A stretch of 64,000 bases of DNA from Gnetum montanum (lineage: Eukaryota > Streptophyta > Gnetopsida > Gnetales > Gnetaceae). The number at the start of each line of letters is the position of its first letter. Positions within the stretch are counted from its first letter, which is position 1. The translations under genes and the position numbers were made by a program. The notes below the pieces were generated by a model. The model ran no database searches, was not told the origin of the DNA, and saw only the letters and a list, made by a program, of their open reading frames with translations. The stretch is taken from NCBI GenBank assembly GCA_015680685.1, contig MNCI01002172.1, positions 811,640 to 875,639 of the forward strand, written 5' to 3'. Positions 1 through 12,539 of the stretch are shown here, piece by piece.

Positions 1-1240
1 CAACAAAACAAGATCAATTCAAGTCATGGTTACTAACTTTCTGGAAAGAAATTTAACAATGATCCTAATCAATTAATAATTATAGTATTAAGATGGGTAA
101 GAGCTACCTGGACCAATGTATCATTATCTTACTAACATCTCTTATACTTGATGAATCTTGATGAGGTTTGATCAAATCTTCATCAATTAATGATATCTAT
201 CAAAGAGTTTTGTTGGTTACTGGGATCTAGATGCTTGATCCATTTTTCATGAAGTCAATGAAAAGGTATCTTCTGACTTGCATCACAAACATATGGTACA
301 TCTGGTAATGATCAACTGCTTTCCATGTGTTGTGGCTTCAAGGTTCATCATTAGATTCATGTTTTAGTTGGCCCATGGTTCTAAATGACCCTTGGGTCAT
401 GGTTTGCTTTGATACAAATTATGACATCCCATCCTCAAATGTCATGGCAAATGTCAAATAGAAAATATATTAGACATTATGCATATGAATAAGATATACC
501 AAATGCAAAATATATGTGATATTCGACAATATGTATAAAGGAAATAGTAAGAAAAATATAAAAAGAGGAAGAAAAGAATGGTTTTTTTATATGGAATTGT
601 GTATCTGAATCATGCTATGAGAGTGTTCCTTGGGGTTTTCTTCCATTGGCATCTATCCCTTAGAAGTAATCCAGCACTACCAGCACAATTAGGCCTATAA
701 CCTGGTGAGAAGGGATGGCCAGTTCACTTCCTATCCCACTTCACCCAGCTTCCCATGACTTGCCTGTATTGGCTACACCACTCCATGCTTGCATGACCTC
801 TAACCCTAGGTATAAATGCCTTAGGTCAAATCCCCAAAGGTTACCTTAAGAGACACATCCATTATTACAACATGCCCTTTTGGGTCTCAATTACAACTAC
901 CCTTTTGGGTCTTGTTAAGATAACAATAACACTTGTTATGAAGAGACACCATATTCATTATGTAGTAGCATCATTTGGGAATGGGGATGTGAAACTTAAG
1001 GTGCCATCTGTGGTTAAAACATAACCAAGGATTAGCATATAATGTGTAACTTATGACCTTTGAGTACCTTATCTTGTTGGGTAGTTACACTTAGGCTAAG
1101 TTTTAACCATGGGGGATTGATTATTTTATTATTATTTTAATGTCATTTCTTTTTTGATGTCATCTAAGCTTGCTCGAAGGGTTTAATTCTCATAATTTGG
1201 TGTTTTAATGTTGGTCTCTTAGTTAAACCTTGTGGGAGTT
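1..1240. other. Unassigned AT-rich sequence, probably far 3' part of element A or a further insertion
   Basis: No coding region, LTR end or primer site is recognisable here. The stretch near 830-960 has a repeated phrase (cccttttgggtct, twice within 40 bases) and looks like promoter or LTR-type noncoding DNA. I could not align it with any other part of the window. By analogy with element B, an extra ORF could be expected here downstream of integrase, but I could not recognise one. Confidence 0.3.
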
Positions 1241-2690
1241 GGAAAAATATCAAAAACATTTGTTGAAAACTTAAGGTTTGTGGCCCCCATGACAAAGAGC
1301 TTACCTCTGGTAGCTATAGGGTTGAAGAATAGAGTGAATTGAACAAATAGTTATGAAGTTATGACACTTGGAAGGTTCTAGGCTCTAGAAAGTTAAAAAA
1401 TTCTCCTCTCATTTTGGCTCAAATGTGAAAGATTCTTAAGTGTCTATGTGTATATATAGATGGTTTTTACCTTGTGTCGATGAGGCCGTGTCGACAAGAG
1501 GGATGCATATACAAAGTCTCATCAACAGAGCTGTTCTAGGAAATTTTTCACTTTGAATATTTCAAAAAATATAAGGATTTTAAGCATGAATTTGGGATCT
1601 ACAAATGAAATACTAGAAGAGGACTTGGAAATTCACAAAATTAGGGAATTTGATGGGAGAATGAAATTTAATTGAAGAAAATATCTTAAGGAGTGCACAG
1701 TTGGATGCAATCGATGGGGTGCATGAAAGATTTGATTACAACAATGCCTAAAGATAAGGAACTTAACTAATCCAACCAAGAGATATGCAAGTGGATCCTT
1801 TCTATAGTAGTCTGATGTCCTTTTTGCCCTTACATAACCTCAACTAAGGAGTCTGTAGGCCCCATAGTTCATTAATGGTTATGAAAAGTTAAGGATTGAA
1901 TCTAGAAGAATCTACCTAAGAATTTTCACACATCAAACTAAGACATTAAACAAGACATAAAAATCAATAGTGAGGTGAGTTATGAAAAGCATAGGTGGAA
2001 GAGAGAGAAAGTGGAATGAAGTTCCAAATTATGATCACATGAAGTCCCTTGTGGATCTTATGGTTAAATGACTCAATAAAGTCCATCCTTAGTTTGGATC
2101 AAAAACAACCATTTTTAGTGAGCTTGCATCAACACTCTAATACTAGTCCACCCCATCAAGCTACAAGAATGCTCCTAGAGATCAATCACCATTCCTTATT
2201 TGAGAACAAAAGACAAGCAAGAAATTAGAAAGGGCCTTAGTTAGAGGGGATCTTCAAGCATGGGTAACATGTCTTTCTAGTCCCATAACTAATGCTTGTG
2301 GCCTATTATTTTGTATAAGGGATGTGCTTTGAATTCCCATCATGTTTTTCTTTTGGAATTTAATGTTTTAATGGATTTTTGGATGGGAACCACACCATGT
2401 AAAGACTTCTTAACTTCCTATTATTGGTTGACATGGAATAGTAAGAAATCCATGGAAAACATTCATGCACTCAAGTAAGTAGAAAAGTACAAAGATCATT
2501 TAATCCTCTTTAAGCCACATCCTTATCAACCCATTTGATCTTTTTCAAGTTTGGAAACTACCAAGGTCACAAGTTCATTAAAGTTTCATTAATGAAAGGG
2601 ACCTTATATTTCCAAAACGAGGAAGACCATAGAGTTTTTGGATCGGTGGATGATGTGGACTCATCGCATGTTCCATGAAAAAGAAACTTT
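1241..2690 (-). other. Element A 3' noncoding region
   Basis: This matches, in the same orientation, the 3' noncoding region of element B (about 24120-25300) and, on the other strand, the 3' region of G (about 63140-63730). A shared landmark is the minus-strand phrase GACTAGAAAGACATGTTACCC near 2265, present near 25190 in B and near 63175 (plus) in G. A minus-strand TATA-like sequence lies at 1448-1460, where B also has one. Confidence 0.6.
1448..1460 (-). promoter_or_regulatory. TATA-like sequence in 3' region of element A
   Basis: Minus-strand TCTATATATACAC stands in the same relative place as the TATA box at 24303-24315 of element B, which precedes B's extra ORF. Location and sequence only; activity unknown. 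Confidence 0.3.
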
Positions 2691-3160
2691 ATCTTAGTTA
2701 TCCATATTAAAATTCAAAAATAAAAACCAAACATTAGCAATCAAAAAAATTAAGTACAAACTACCATTAGCAACAATTATAGCATCACTATGTCTTGTTG
2801 GCATAAAAAAATTTATTAGAACATAATAAGAAAAATACTCCAAAATAAAGTAAAATATAAAAGACTTTGTAAAATATTCAATAAAATTAAAATGTACTAA
2901 TGATGTTGTAAAACAAAAAATGGTAAAAAATTGACAAAGTGTAAAACAAAAAGGTGTTAAACAAAGAAAGTATAAAATAAAAAAGTGTAAAACCAAAAAA
3001 TTATAAAAAACTAAAAAGACACATATAGGATTAGCATGAATGGACATCTCCTTCATAACTGAGTTGAAAGGAGGGGATCCAAAAAATTGAGCATGGCTAT
3101 GCATCCAATGAGGTGTTGCATGGATTAGCTTACTTAGGCTCATGGAAAAATTTTAATTAT
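2691..3160 (-). other. T-rich segment directly after integrase in element A
   Basis: Low-complexity A/T-rich sequence. Its start resembles element C at 17820-18090 (the FGS-P-NSVM-EM type reading followed by poly-T tracts), which places it as the noncoding segment just after integrase. The hydrophobic ORF readable across it is a by-product of the T-rich composition. Confidence 0.55.
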
Positions 3161-3179
3161 TGCATGTTAACCAATTACT

Positions 3180-4330
3180 TCTTGTTTGGGCTTTCAAGTT
3201 TGTAGATCAACATGGCCCCAAAAGGAAAAGTTTCATAAATGATTAAGGTCCTTTCCATAATTTTTGGAACTTGGTTCATTACAATGCATGTGTGGGATTC
3301 TAGTAAAAGACTTTGTCTCCAAGTTAAAATTTTACTTTCCTTATTCTAAGGTCATAGCATTTTTTGTTGAATTCTTTTTACACCTCATTCAAAGATAAGG
3401 TCACCAATCTATTCTCATCTAGCATGTTAAGGTTGATCAATCTTTCTTTTTATGCTAAACCCAGGTTAAGGTCAAGGTAACATGTTGTTGAAAGTGTATG
3501 GAGCTTGGATTGGATTGGAAGTGTTGGCAAATTTTTGTACACCAACTCATAGGGAGAGTAGCCTATAGGAAGTTTCCATGTTGAGAGGTATGTCCAAAGG
3601 GCATCATTAAGTTTTGTGCTCCAGTCTCTCCTATATTTGCTAATTGTTCTTGTTAGGATCTTAGAGATCTCCCTATTGGTAACCTCTACTTAATTGTTGG
3701 CTTGAGGGTGGTAGGGTGTTGTTAATTTATGTTTAACCTCTAAGTGTTGCATGAGCTTGTGAAAGGTGGTGCCTGTAAAGTGAGTACCATTGTTAGAAAT
3801 CAATGCATGTGGCATACCAAACCTATTTACAACATTCTATTGTACAAACTATGCAACAGTGAAAGATATACAGTTGGTGACAGCTACTGCTTCTACCCAT
3901 TTTGTACAATAGTTAACAATGACTATAATGTACACCTTTTCATTTAACATGGGTGCAATGGGGCCCATGAAGTCTATGTTGTAGATGTTGAAGAGTTCTA
4001 GTGCCTAAATTCACTACTAAGGACCCTCCATTCAAGCGGTCATCACACCATCACATTGATAGCAATCACAAGAGCGGATGAAGTGGTGAGTGTCATTGAA
4101 GATTATTGGCCAATAATACCCTACCAACAAGATCTTAATGATCATGTGTTACCCTGCATAGTGACCCCCACAAGGATCCTTGTGAGCATCTTGGAGAACA
4201 TGCAATTGATTGACACACATCTTGTAAATGTGTCCATCAATCTCCATGAAGCATTTGGCCTAATGAAAAAATTGTTGTTTCTTTCTATGGTCTAACTCTT
4301 ATGGCATCTCCTAGGGAGAATATAGGTGAG
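3180..4330 (-). pseudogene. Element A integrase remnant
   Basis: Integrase inserts the cDNA into the host genome. On the minus strand a zinc-binding remnant reads CYQCDGV near 4030-4060. The late-integrase motif PIGYSPYELVY is clear near 3535-3576, a position conserved in plant gypsy integrases just before the C-terminal part. The frame is broken by many stops and several shifts. No chromodomain is visible, as expected for the Athila and Tat groups. Confidence 0.7.
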
Positions 4331-4439
4331 AATGCCATCATACCATGTAGGTTCAACAAACACTTATTCATTTATAGCACCAGTAAAGAGGAGTTCATCA
4401 AGAAATTGATCAGAGAGTGGGCTCTCCTCCTCTTTGTTG

Positions 4440-4930
4440 TCCTATCATAATCAAAATACGTGATCAGTGACTATGTTCTTAGTTCCCTTTTGATCTACCA
4501 TTGTATGATCTAATTTCTACAAGATCACAAGCCACCGTATGATATAGGATCTCATCGTTAGTTTATTCATCAAGAAGTGAATGGCACTATGGTTGGTGTG
4601 TACAAACACCTTGTATCCAAGCACATAGTTCTTGAACTTCTCCAAGGTAGACACCATCACCATTAGCTCTTTCTCCATTGTGGTGTAGTTTAGCTATGCA
4701 TCCACAATGTTGTAGTTTATGTAGTGGATGTAGTATGGATGTTTTTGATCATCTAATTACATAAGCATGGATTCCAAGGCATAGTTTGATGCATCCATCA
4801 TGATGTGTAATAGGTAGGACCAATCAAGTACTTGTAAAATTGTAGTTTCTACAAAATTTTATTTGATTTATTAGAATTTATTTTCACATTCCTTAGTCCA
4901 TATGAACAAAACATCTTTCTTTATCAGCTC
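4440..4930 (-). pseudogene. Element A RNase H remnant
   Basis: The minus strand reads LEKFKNYVLGYKVFVHTNHSA near 4560-4640, the segment typical of the RNase H domain following gypsy RT (compare LEKFRHYVLRYPISIHIDHSA in element B). The enzyme degrades the RNA strand of the RNA-DNA hybrid. Stops and shifts break the frame. Confidence 0.7.
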
Positions 4931-4959
4931 AACCAAAGGTTTTGCAATCTTAGAAAAAT

Positions 4960-5990
4960 TCTCTATGAATCGTTAGTAGTAGCCAGTGTGTCTAAGGAAT
5001 GACCCAACATCTTTAATTATTTTTAGTTGTTGAGTTATTCCCTAGATGAACCTAATCTTTTTAGCATTCATCGCAATCCCTACTTGTGAGATTTTTTGCC
5101 CCTACCAAATGCCCTCCTATACCATTAGATGGCTCTTTTGCCAATTGAGCCAAAGGTTAGTCTTCATGCATCTTTTAAGCACTTACTTAAGGTGGTCCAA
5201 GACCTACTCAAATGTAACACCATAGTTAGAGAAGTCATCCTTGAAGACATCCACCCTACTACCAATATTTTGCTAAAAAATGCTAAGGACAAGGCATTGG
5301 AAAGTTGTAGGGGCATTGAATAGACCAAAGGCATCTTTCTATCCACAAAAGTCCCCCAAGGACTTGTGAATGTAGTTTTGTTCTAATCTTCTAGTGTGAT
5401 CTAAATTTGGTTATAGCCACTATGACCATTTAGAAACAATAGCTAGAAATAGTGTTTAACACTTGGTCCACAAATGGCAACGAAAAATGGTCCTTGTAGG
5501 TCACCATGTTCAATAGCTTAAAATTAATACACACCCTTCACTTGCCACCTTTTTGGCACAATTACAAGTGGACTAACCCATCCACTATTCACAATTGGAT
5601 AGATGAGCCCTACCTTGAGGAGTTGTTCAATTTCTTCCTTGATGATCTACTCAATTTGGGATTCAGTCACTACTATGGATGCCTCTTTGACTAGATAGAA
5701 GGATTAGTATACATGTGATGTTGGCATATTTGAGGATCAATCCCAATGAGTTTAGGATATGAAAAAGCAAAGGCTATTGCCATCTATTAACCATATTCAA
5801 CAACTTCTCTTTCTACTCAAGAGCAAGGTTGGCATTGATTATCACCAACTTATAATTTTTCAAGAATGCATAGTCCATGCCAATAAGTAGAGTTTTTAAC
5901 TCTAAGGGCTTCTATTTGAAATTTTCAAGGATTTCCAACTCTTCCCAATAGGTATCATTAGGTTTATCATTGAAGAGTTGGTAATGAACT
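4960..5990 (-). pseudogene. Element A reverse transcriptase remnant
   Basis: Minus-strand pieces match gypsy RT in order: an EEIEQLLKVGLIYPI-like entry with WVSPLVIVPK (about 5560-5660), HSGYNQI (about 5420), TTFTSPWGTF (about 5370) and a catalytic segment reading VFKDDFSNYG (about 5220-5250), the Athila-type variant of FMDDFSVYG. The pieces lie in different frames and include several stops. Compared with B and the Athila group, the lineage call is sound but the copy is dead. Confidence 0.75.
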
Positions 5991-6059
5991 TGCTCCAGTC
6001 CATTCATGCCTTCAAAATAGGCACATGCTAGGCTCTCAGTTGGTTCCATGCAAAGTGTG

Positions 6060-6699
6060 CTACTTTCAGGATCAACTATTAGCCACCAAGTGCTCCTTTG
6101 TTTTGTGGCTATTGCATATATGTACCTTTGAATTTTAGATTCATCTACATATTATTTACATGCTTTGATTAATGTGCTATTTATGACCTATAGTTTATGT
6201 ACACAATTACACCCTATATCACTATACACGATGCATGGAACTCTCTTCTTCTCGATCTTTCCAAATGCATTTTCCTTTGAAATCTCCAAGGAAAGATCTC
6301 AGATTCCCAACCATGCATCAATAGTACTTAGCCAATCCCTTCCCATGATGATTGGGAAGTTCTCCTTAAAATTTTCAACATGAATCACTAGGAAGTTAGT
6401 AAGATAGGACCACCCATAGACAATAGTTACAATGTCCTCCACTAATACCAAGGGAACAATGATGGATTGGTCTGCTAACTAAAGAAAGATGTTACTTTTT
6501 TTAAGTGGATGAAATTTCTAGGCTTTATACATCTCATGAAAAATCATATTAACACCAAAACCTAAATCTAGAAGAGATTTGCAAGGCTCATTCCCAATGA
6601 TTTGGAGATATATTAAGGGACTCCTAGGATCATATCTTTTCCTAGGAAGGTGGTCAGCCTTTATCTAATCAGTTACCACATGGATTAGCATGATGGTAT
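6060..6699 (-). pseudogene. Element A aspartic protease remnant
   Basis: Minus strand FPIIMGRDWLSTIDAWL (about 6300-6365) followed by DLSLEISKE matches the C-terminal half of the retropepsin in elements B (28500 region) and C (17420 region). The protease would cut the Gag-Pol precursor. The frame is interrupted. Confidence 0.7.
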
Positions 6700-7353
6700 G
6701 CACTTTAGGAGGTGTTTGGTTTGAAGGGAACTCAAGTGGATTGGATGCAAAGGATGAGGAAGGAGTAGGATTATCAATTGCATGAATTTATGAGGGCTTT
6801 TTAGGGTTGTTGGTTTGGAAGAATGGTCTTTTTCTGGATCTAGGTTTCAAACCACTCTACTAAGGAGCAAGCTATAAATTAAAGACCTTGATACCATTAT
6901 GTTGCTATGGCCAGGCTAGAATTTCATCCTACATTGATGGAGTAGGTGGCAATTGGGTTAAGGATGAAGAGACATGAGCAATAGAATTAGAAGGATGATA
7001 AGGATATGGGGACTCCCCTCTTGGAGATGGAGAATGACCTCTATAATATTTATAATGGTAGTAGTAATGCTAAAAATAAGCATGACTAGAAGAGTCACAT
7101 GGAGACATGGGGTACTAAACATAGTACCCATATGGATCAAGCTATCTATAAGGGTATTGGTGTTTTAGTGGTGACATCCCCATGACTGCCAGTGCTACCA
7201 CTAATGATACTACTCAAATAGTTGTGGTGGAGCTCCACTTGGATAATAAGCTTATTATTAATGGAATTGCCTTGGGTTTCCTTGAGGATAAGAAAACCTT
7301 TTAAATGCTTATATTCTTGCCAATCTAAAATTTAGAGTGTATACCGTAAATTC
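6700..7353 (-). pseudogene. Element A linker between gag zinc finger and protease
   Basis: A proline/serine-rich low-complexity stretch on the minus strand, in the position of the proline-rich Gag C-terminus in C (16676-16888) and G (62030-62644). No motif beyond composition is recognisable. Confidence 0.4.
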
Positions 7354-9240
7354 CTACAAGTGTGAAACAACAAAGCAACATTCCTTAGGATGTTCGTATT
7401 GGCAAATATCACATTCACCATCATAATCTAATTCAAATTTCACAACCTCTTCCACAGCAATAACTTTGCCCTTACCCCTTTGGTGGGCACATTCAGCTTC
7501 CTTTCTTCTCCTACAATCACACTCACTACTTTGCTTTTTAAATGCCTCTACTATTTTTAGGGCTATTTGAAACTTTTCATCCAAAGAGTCCCACATTTTA
7601 TCTACCTTAGCTAAAATTTTGGAAATAGATTTCTAAATTGGAAAGGTTTTTCGCTACACCACTTCATCAAGTGGTGCCTCCTCATTATTAACAAACCAAA
7701 TTTCTTTTTTTTTTTATGGAAGGATCCTGGTTATACTCCTCCATACTTTCTCTTTTTCTAAGCTCTCCTTCTTCTTTAGCAACTTGCTTAATGAGCCTTT
7801 GAATTTGATGGGCTCTTAATTCTGACAATCTCCCTTGGTCATAGACCCTAAGGGTTCTCCTTGTTTCTGATTAGAGCCCATCTATGTTATGGTGAAGCTA
7901 CTCCCTTTGAGAATAACCATGGCCAAGACATCTATGCAAAAGAGAAAAATACTAGCCCATGGTTGTGTCCAAGGGTTCATGTGTTCCTTGCCACTAACCT
8001 TGGATCTTCTTTCTCAAGTTAGACACTCGAGAGTACATTTGATATTTGTCATTAAATAGCTCAAGCATTGTACTTCATCTACAAATTAATTCCAGATCCA
8101 AGGATCGATACCAACTTTTTGCTTCCTTGATAAGTGTACTAAGAAATAGCTTAATTTTTTGCTAATCATTTTCTATGTTCTACAAAGTACAAGCATTGTA
8201 AAAATCTTGTAAATGGTTCTACAGATCTAAATTGTATCCCCCCTCAAACTTGGAGATATTTTTCATATCCAACCACTCTATTCAGCTATCTTTCACATGT
8301 CTTGTTGGAATTTAACTACCTCTATGATGTTCAATATGTTTCAAATAGAAAGCAATGGCTCATCATATTCATGGCCTCTATGATGGTCATGATGCCTATG
8401 ATGCCCTTTTTTGTTCCTTCTCTCATGCTAGCAAGCCTCCCTTGAATTCCCATGTCCTTAACCTTGACCATCTTAGTAGGCCCTACAATCATGATCATCT
8501 TTGTCCTACCAATCACCTCCATCATGATCACACCCTCTACAGCTTCAATCAAATCTTGAGGAAGAAGAAGATGATGAAGGAGAAGAGGAAGGAGTACTAG
8601 CATTGTAGTGCCTACCACCCCCTCTTCAATGGTCATATCCATGATCATCATGATGCCTGCCATCATCCCTACCATGACTCCCACCTTTGGATCCCCCCAT
8701 GATCACAGTATTTATTCTTACCTAAACCAAGATTGTTTATAGTGGACTATAAGTTTTGGTTCAAGCCCCCATCATTGAAACAATGGAAAGGAAAGTCAAT
8801 GAAATGAGAAACCCTAGAGAAGGGATCCTTATTATCTCTATGATCCAATAGGAATAAGGGGTTATTGAACCATTTCCCCTTTGAAGTTCCATAACACTTC
8901 TCTTGTTGCCAATTGATTTTGCATTGCACTTCGGTGGGATGATAATCCATTGAGACATGGTCTTGCATAAAGTATTCATCATGGAGCCCTTGGATAACCA
9001 ACCTCATAAGAGTTTGAAGTAGCAACCTAAGAACTGATCAATCAAGTGGCAACACAATGTTACCCTCCATCGCAATTGGTCATCCTAGTGCAGGATGAAG
9101 GTGAAATAAGGCACATACTCATTGGGATGAGTATATACCACACAACATTGCTAGGGCATTAGCTAATTTGATCATTCATTCCTTGGATTGGAAGTGCGCT
9201 TGATCTTAGGTGAAGAATCATCCCTATGAGAAGAAGACAT
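7354..9240 (-). pseudogene. Element A gag remnant with CX2CX3HX4C finger
   Basis: Gag forms the particle and binds the RNA. The minus strand starts near 9240 (MSSSHRDDSSPKIKR) and ends with a zinc-finger remnant CDICQYEHPKECC at about 7360-7430, the same finger as CNICLYNHPKGQC in D. A coherent 80-codon frame covers 7354-7596. Much of the centre is an arginine/histidine-rich low-complexity segment (8330-8690). Stops and shifts throughout. Confidence 0.65.
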
Positions 9241-9377
9241 TTTTGAATCAAAAGAAAATTCACAATTACTTTTTACAATTCTTGTTAGTGTTAGAATGAT
9301 TGTGACTTTAAGGTTCGATCCAACAATGTTAAATGACTTTTCACTAAGTCCAAGATAGCACATGAAACTAGCTAAAG

Positions 9378-9396
9378 CCCTTGGCAATGATGGCAA
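9378..9396 (-). other. Element A primer binding site (decayed)
   Basis: Minus strand TTGCCATCATTGCCAAGGG follows the LTR end directly. It is a decayed form of the tRNA-Asp-type site TTGGCGCCGTTGCCGGGGA; element B's site (TTGGTGCCATTGCCAAGGA) is intermediate. Confidence 0.6.
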
Positions 9397-10116
9397 TGAT
9401 GAACCATACAAATCACTAGTGTTCACTCAACAACCTAGTTGAATTCCAAGGACTTTAGGTTTCTAAGTACACCAACTCTAGGAGGTGAATCTAATCATGG
9501 CAATCGTTCTCTACCCAATCACACTTGTGAAGTGCAAGTGTATGGTTAATTATAACTAAGGCATATTATTTTTATCATTTTATATTTTATGAATTAAGTT
9601 ACTAAAGAATAAATAATAAAGTAATTTTAATGTTTAACTAACTAATTGATCTAAGAAATAACTAATAACTAACTATTCCTAACATAAGCATCCATTCGTA
9701 CTTCTTGTACACATCCTAAACATGTTTAACATTGCTAGGTTACCAAACATCAAGTGTTACTAGGATTACCAAGCATTACAGGTATGCTTGAAGTGGTTGT
9801 ACTTATGTTTACTATTTAATTTATCTTAATTAACTACTTTCAAAAACCCTGTCTTTATTATCGCACACATTGAAGTGCTCAAGTACAATAGTGCTCAAAC
9901 AAGTATCCATACACTTTTTGATTCTTACTGCAAGCATTTAGAAAAATATTCTAACTATTGGGAAGAAAAATTGCAACTTCATTACAACTATGAGACTTGG
10001 TGCCATAAATGTAGTGGAAGGTACACATTTATAGGCAAAAACAAGATGCCTCATTGATGGGTACTCGTCAATGGATCAAACCCTGCATCAACATGACCAA
10101 ACCATATGACTCATCA
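9397..10116 (-). repeat. Element A 5' LTR
   Basis: Bounded on the plus strand by TGATGAAC at 9397 and ACTCATCA ending at 10116, matching the TGATGAG...CTCATCA ends of the other Athila-like LTRs here. A minus-strand TATA box lies at 10026-10036. About 720 bp, slightly shorter than the 804-889 bp of its relatives. It abuts F antisense-gene sequence at 10117. Confidence 0.7.
10026..10036 (-). promoter_or_regulatory. TATA box of element A LTR
   Basis: Minus strand CCTATAAAT, at the position equivalent to TATAAATAAGAGG in the LTRs of C, D and G. Confidence 0.5.
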
Positions 10117-12130
10117 CTTAGACTAAGCATATTACTTAATTAATGCATGCCCAAGGTCCACTCATGGAGGATGTGGGTGAATTGCTATCTATTACCACTA
10201 AGAATGTTAGTGGTCTATGTGGTTATTCCCTTAATAGCATGGGGGCTAAGCCCCATGCTAGTGGTAAGGTAGAAAAGGAAAAAAGATCACATGAAAAAGC
10301 ATATGGTGGTGCTACAAAAAAGATAAAAAGACCATGTATTGAAGAAAATGTTCTAGCTCCTACTTAGCAAGCATCCAAAAAACTGGCAATTAGGTTCAAT
10401 AAGACTATTCAAGTAGATAATGGTATGTAAATATTTAATTTTTTGGATTTATATTTTTATTTTTTATTTTAACATTATTTTTATTTACACTTTATCTATA
10501 AAAATGTTTACTAATTTATTTTATTTTTTTTGGCTTTATTGCCATTCTAGGGAAGAAATGGGAATTGGCTACCAAGGCCACTACAAAGGAAGAACAACAA
10601 TGCAAAGAAGAGAAGGAAAGAATGTCCAAGAAAGCACAAGATATTTTGGATTCCATCTTAGGTGATTTGCCTTTAGAAGGAAATCCTCTGACGGACATAC
10701 CTCATGATCTTCTTAGTAAGTTTTGGTGTCATTATTATTTGTTTTAAATTTTCATATATTTTTTTTATAAATAGTATTAGCTATTATGACTCTTGCAAGG
10801 AATGAGCCTCCTCTAGAAACATCCACATCCACATTCTTCTCCTAAGCATGGATGGAGGTAGTAGACAAGATTGATTTTATGGAGGGAATGTTGAATGACA
10901 AGGTTAATAGGCTATAGCAGTTGGAACTGATGTTGGTAAGAAAAGTTAAAATATTTTTATTTTGCATTTTAGTTTATATATATATATTATTTTCATGCTT
11001 TATGGCTTATGATTTTATGTTTTTAATTAGTTTTTTAAATTTTTTTGTTTTCATATTTTTAAGGTTTTTAATGTTTTTTAACTATTTTGTCTGTCATAGT
11101 TTTTAAGATGAAATGGAATCCTTCATGAGACTTTGAGTTCGATGAGTTCCTTAAATTGCCTCCCAATGTGGAGAACATTTCATGAAGATTGTACAAAGGG
11201 GCTAAAAATATGTTACATCATGTGCAAAAACATTTTGGAAGTCCCAACATTTAAATAATTTCTTTTGAAAGTGGGTTGTGACATTGGAGAAGCAAAACAA
11301 GAAGTTGATAAATGAGGTTAGAAGCCTATAAGATTGCAAGGAGTTCATAGAGGCTCATGTGGCTAATAGGGATTCATTGCACAAAAAGGAAATCAAGTGG
11401 TGCCACTACTATAATATCATCTAGGGGAACATTTCCCTACCTAGGAGTAATGTGGAGAAGGACATGTAGGTGGAGATGATGGTTCATAGAACAAAGAAAT
11501 GGAGGAATTACTGTGCCTCGATGATAGAGTGGGGAAAGACAAAGAAAGCTCATAAGAAGCTATACAAAGTGAAAAAGAAAAACTATATAAAATCTTACCA
11601 TGATGCAACAATGACACAACACACATATGAGCTATTTGTGTAGGGCATGGGTGTTGAAGACAACTTTAGCAAGTTCAAGCAATTGGTAGTGGTTATTGAT
11701 TCCTCCATTCCTCATGTCATTATCACATCTAGGGAAACCTCCATGACTTGATTTTCCCATGCTCCTCCTAAGTGACTAGATGTGAAAAGGAGAAAGATCT
11801 TATGAGGAGTGGATCTAGGAGATATTAATTGGATCAACAAGAGTGAAGAAGAAATTATTCATAGGTTGGAGGTTGATATTCAAAGATTTCCTCCCTAGCA
11901 TATTGCTCTTAAACCTTCAAAGGTTTGTGAAACAATTCTCTTTTATGTTTTATGTTATATTTATATTTTATGTTTTTTTTTTATGATTGTTTTTGTTACA
12001 ACATGGTTATATTTATGGCTACTATGGCTACTAATGGTTGGATGTCTTATTTCTTACAAGTCCTAAGTGATGATGGTGATGATGTTAGTGATGATCCTCC
12101 TCCTCCTCCTATGGATACATTGTTGTTACT
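10117..12130 (+). pseudogene. Element F copy of the Tat antisense gene (exons 4 end to 8)
   Basis: Plus-strand fragments align in order with the better copy in element E. Exon 4 end: MEDVGELLSITTKNVSGL (10165-10220) matches E's IGESLSITTKGLVV, with donor at 10422/10423. Exon 5: 10551-10715, lysine/glutamate rich. Exon 6: about 10800-10935 (VVDKIDFMEGMLNDKVNRL against FPDKFAFIEGIVSDMIERL). Exon 7: about 11107-11922 (WRNYCASMIEWGKTKKAHKKL against WRDYCASVQEWGQKEKDHKHL). Exon 8: from about 12063, an acidic stretch (SDDGDDVSDDPPPPP). The exon 4/5 and 5/6 junctions have the same phase (1) as in E. Exons 1-3 were lost when A inserted. Several stops and shifts; function unknown. Confidence 0.75.
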
Positions 12131-12539
12131 ATTTTATTTGGCTATCATAGCCATAGAGACTATGTTATTTTTATTTTATTATTATTTTTTGCATGGTGCA
12201 ACTATGGCTACTCTTATGGTTTTGATTATGCTACATGTCATATTTTGGTTATATGAGGCTCTTGGCTATTAAATACTTAATTTATGATTTATTTTATTTT
12301 ATTTTATTTAGGTTTCAAGTTTTTTATTTTTCTATTTTTTGTATTTTGATGTAGACATAAAAATAAATGTAAATTTTAAATTGATGGGAAAATGCAAAAT
12401 AAGGCTATACAACAAACTAGCAAACATAATGTAATAAAGCAAGAATTGTGAAACATAATGTAAACATGTAAATAACAATTGCAAACAAGGCTACTAATTA
12501 AATGGCTACATAATATGTATAAGGAAAAGAAAATAGGCA
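12131..12539. other. AT-rich noncoding stretch of element F
   Basis: Occupies the place of the intron repeat array in E (45188-45950), but the six-fold ACTAGTTTAAGGCC repeat seen there is not recognisable here. Confidence 0.4.

Larger units (their letters stand above)
1..10116 (-). mobile_element. Element A: decayed Athila-like Ty3/gypsy LTR retrotransposon, 3' end outside window
   Basis: On the minus strand the order from right to left is LTR (9397-10116), primer site, gag, protease, RT, RNase H, integrase and a long noncoding 3' region, the normal Ty3/gypsy order. Its closest relative here is element B, which shares gag zinc finger, protease, RT and 3' noncoding sequence. It is very old: every domain carries many stops and frameshifts and C-to-T type changes dominate. 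Its right edge abuts Tat element F at 10117, so it inserted into F. The left LTR is not in the window, so its target duplication cannot be checked. Confidence 0.85.

Noticed and set aside
2694-3143. A 149-codon hydrophobic minus-strand ORF that looks like a membrane protein.
   Set aside because: It lies in the T-rich post-integrase segment; Phe/Leu runs come from poly-T. The similar 102-codon frame in element C (17804-18112) is also T-rich noncoding DNA.
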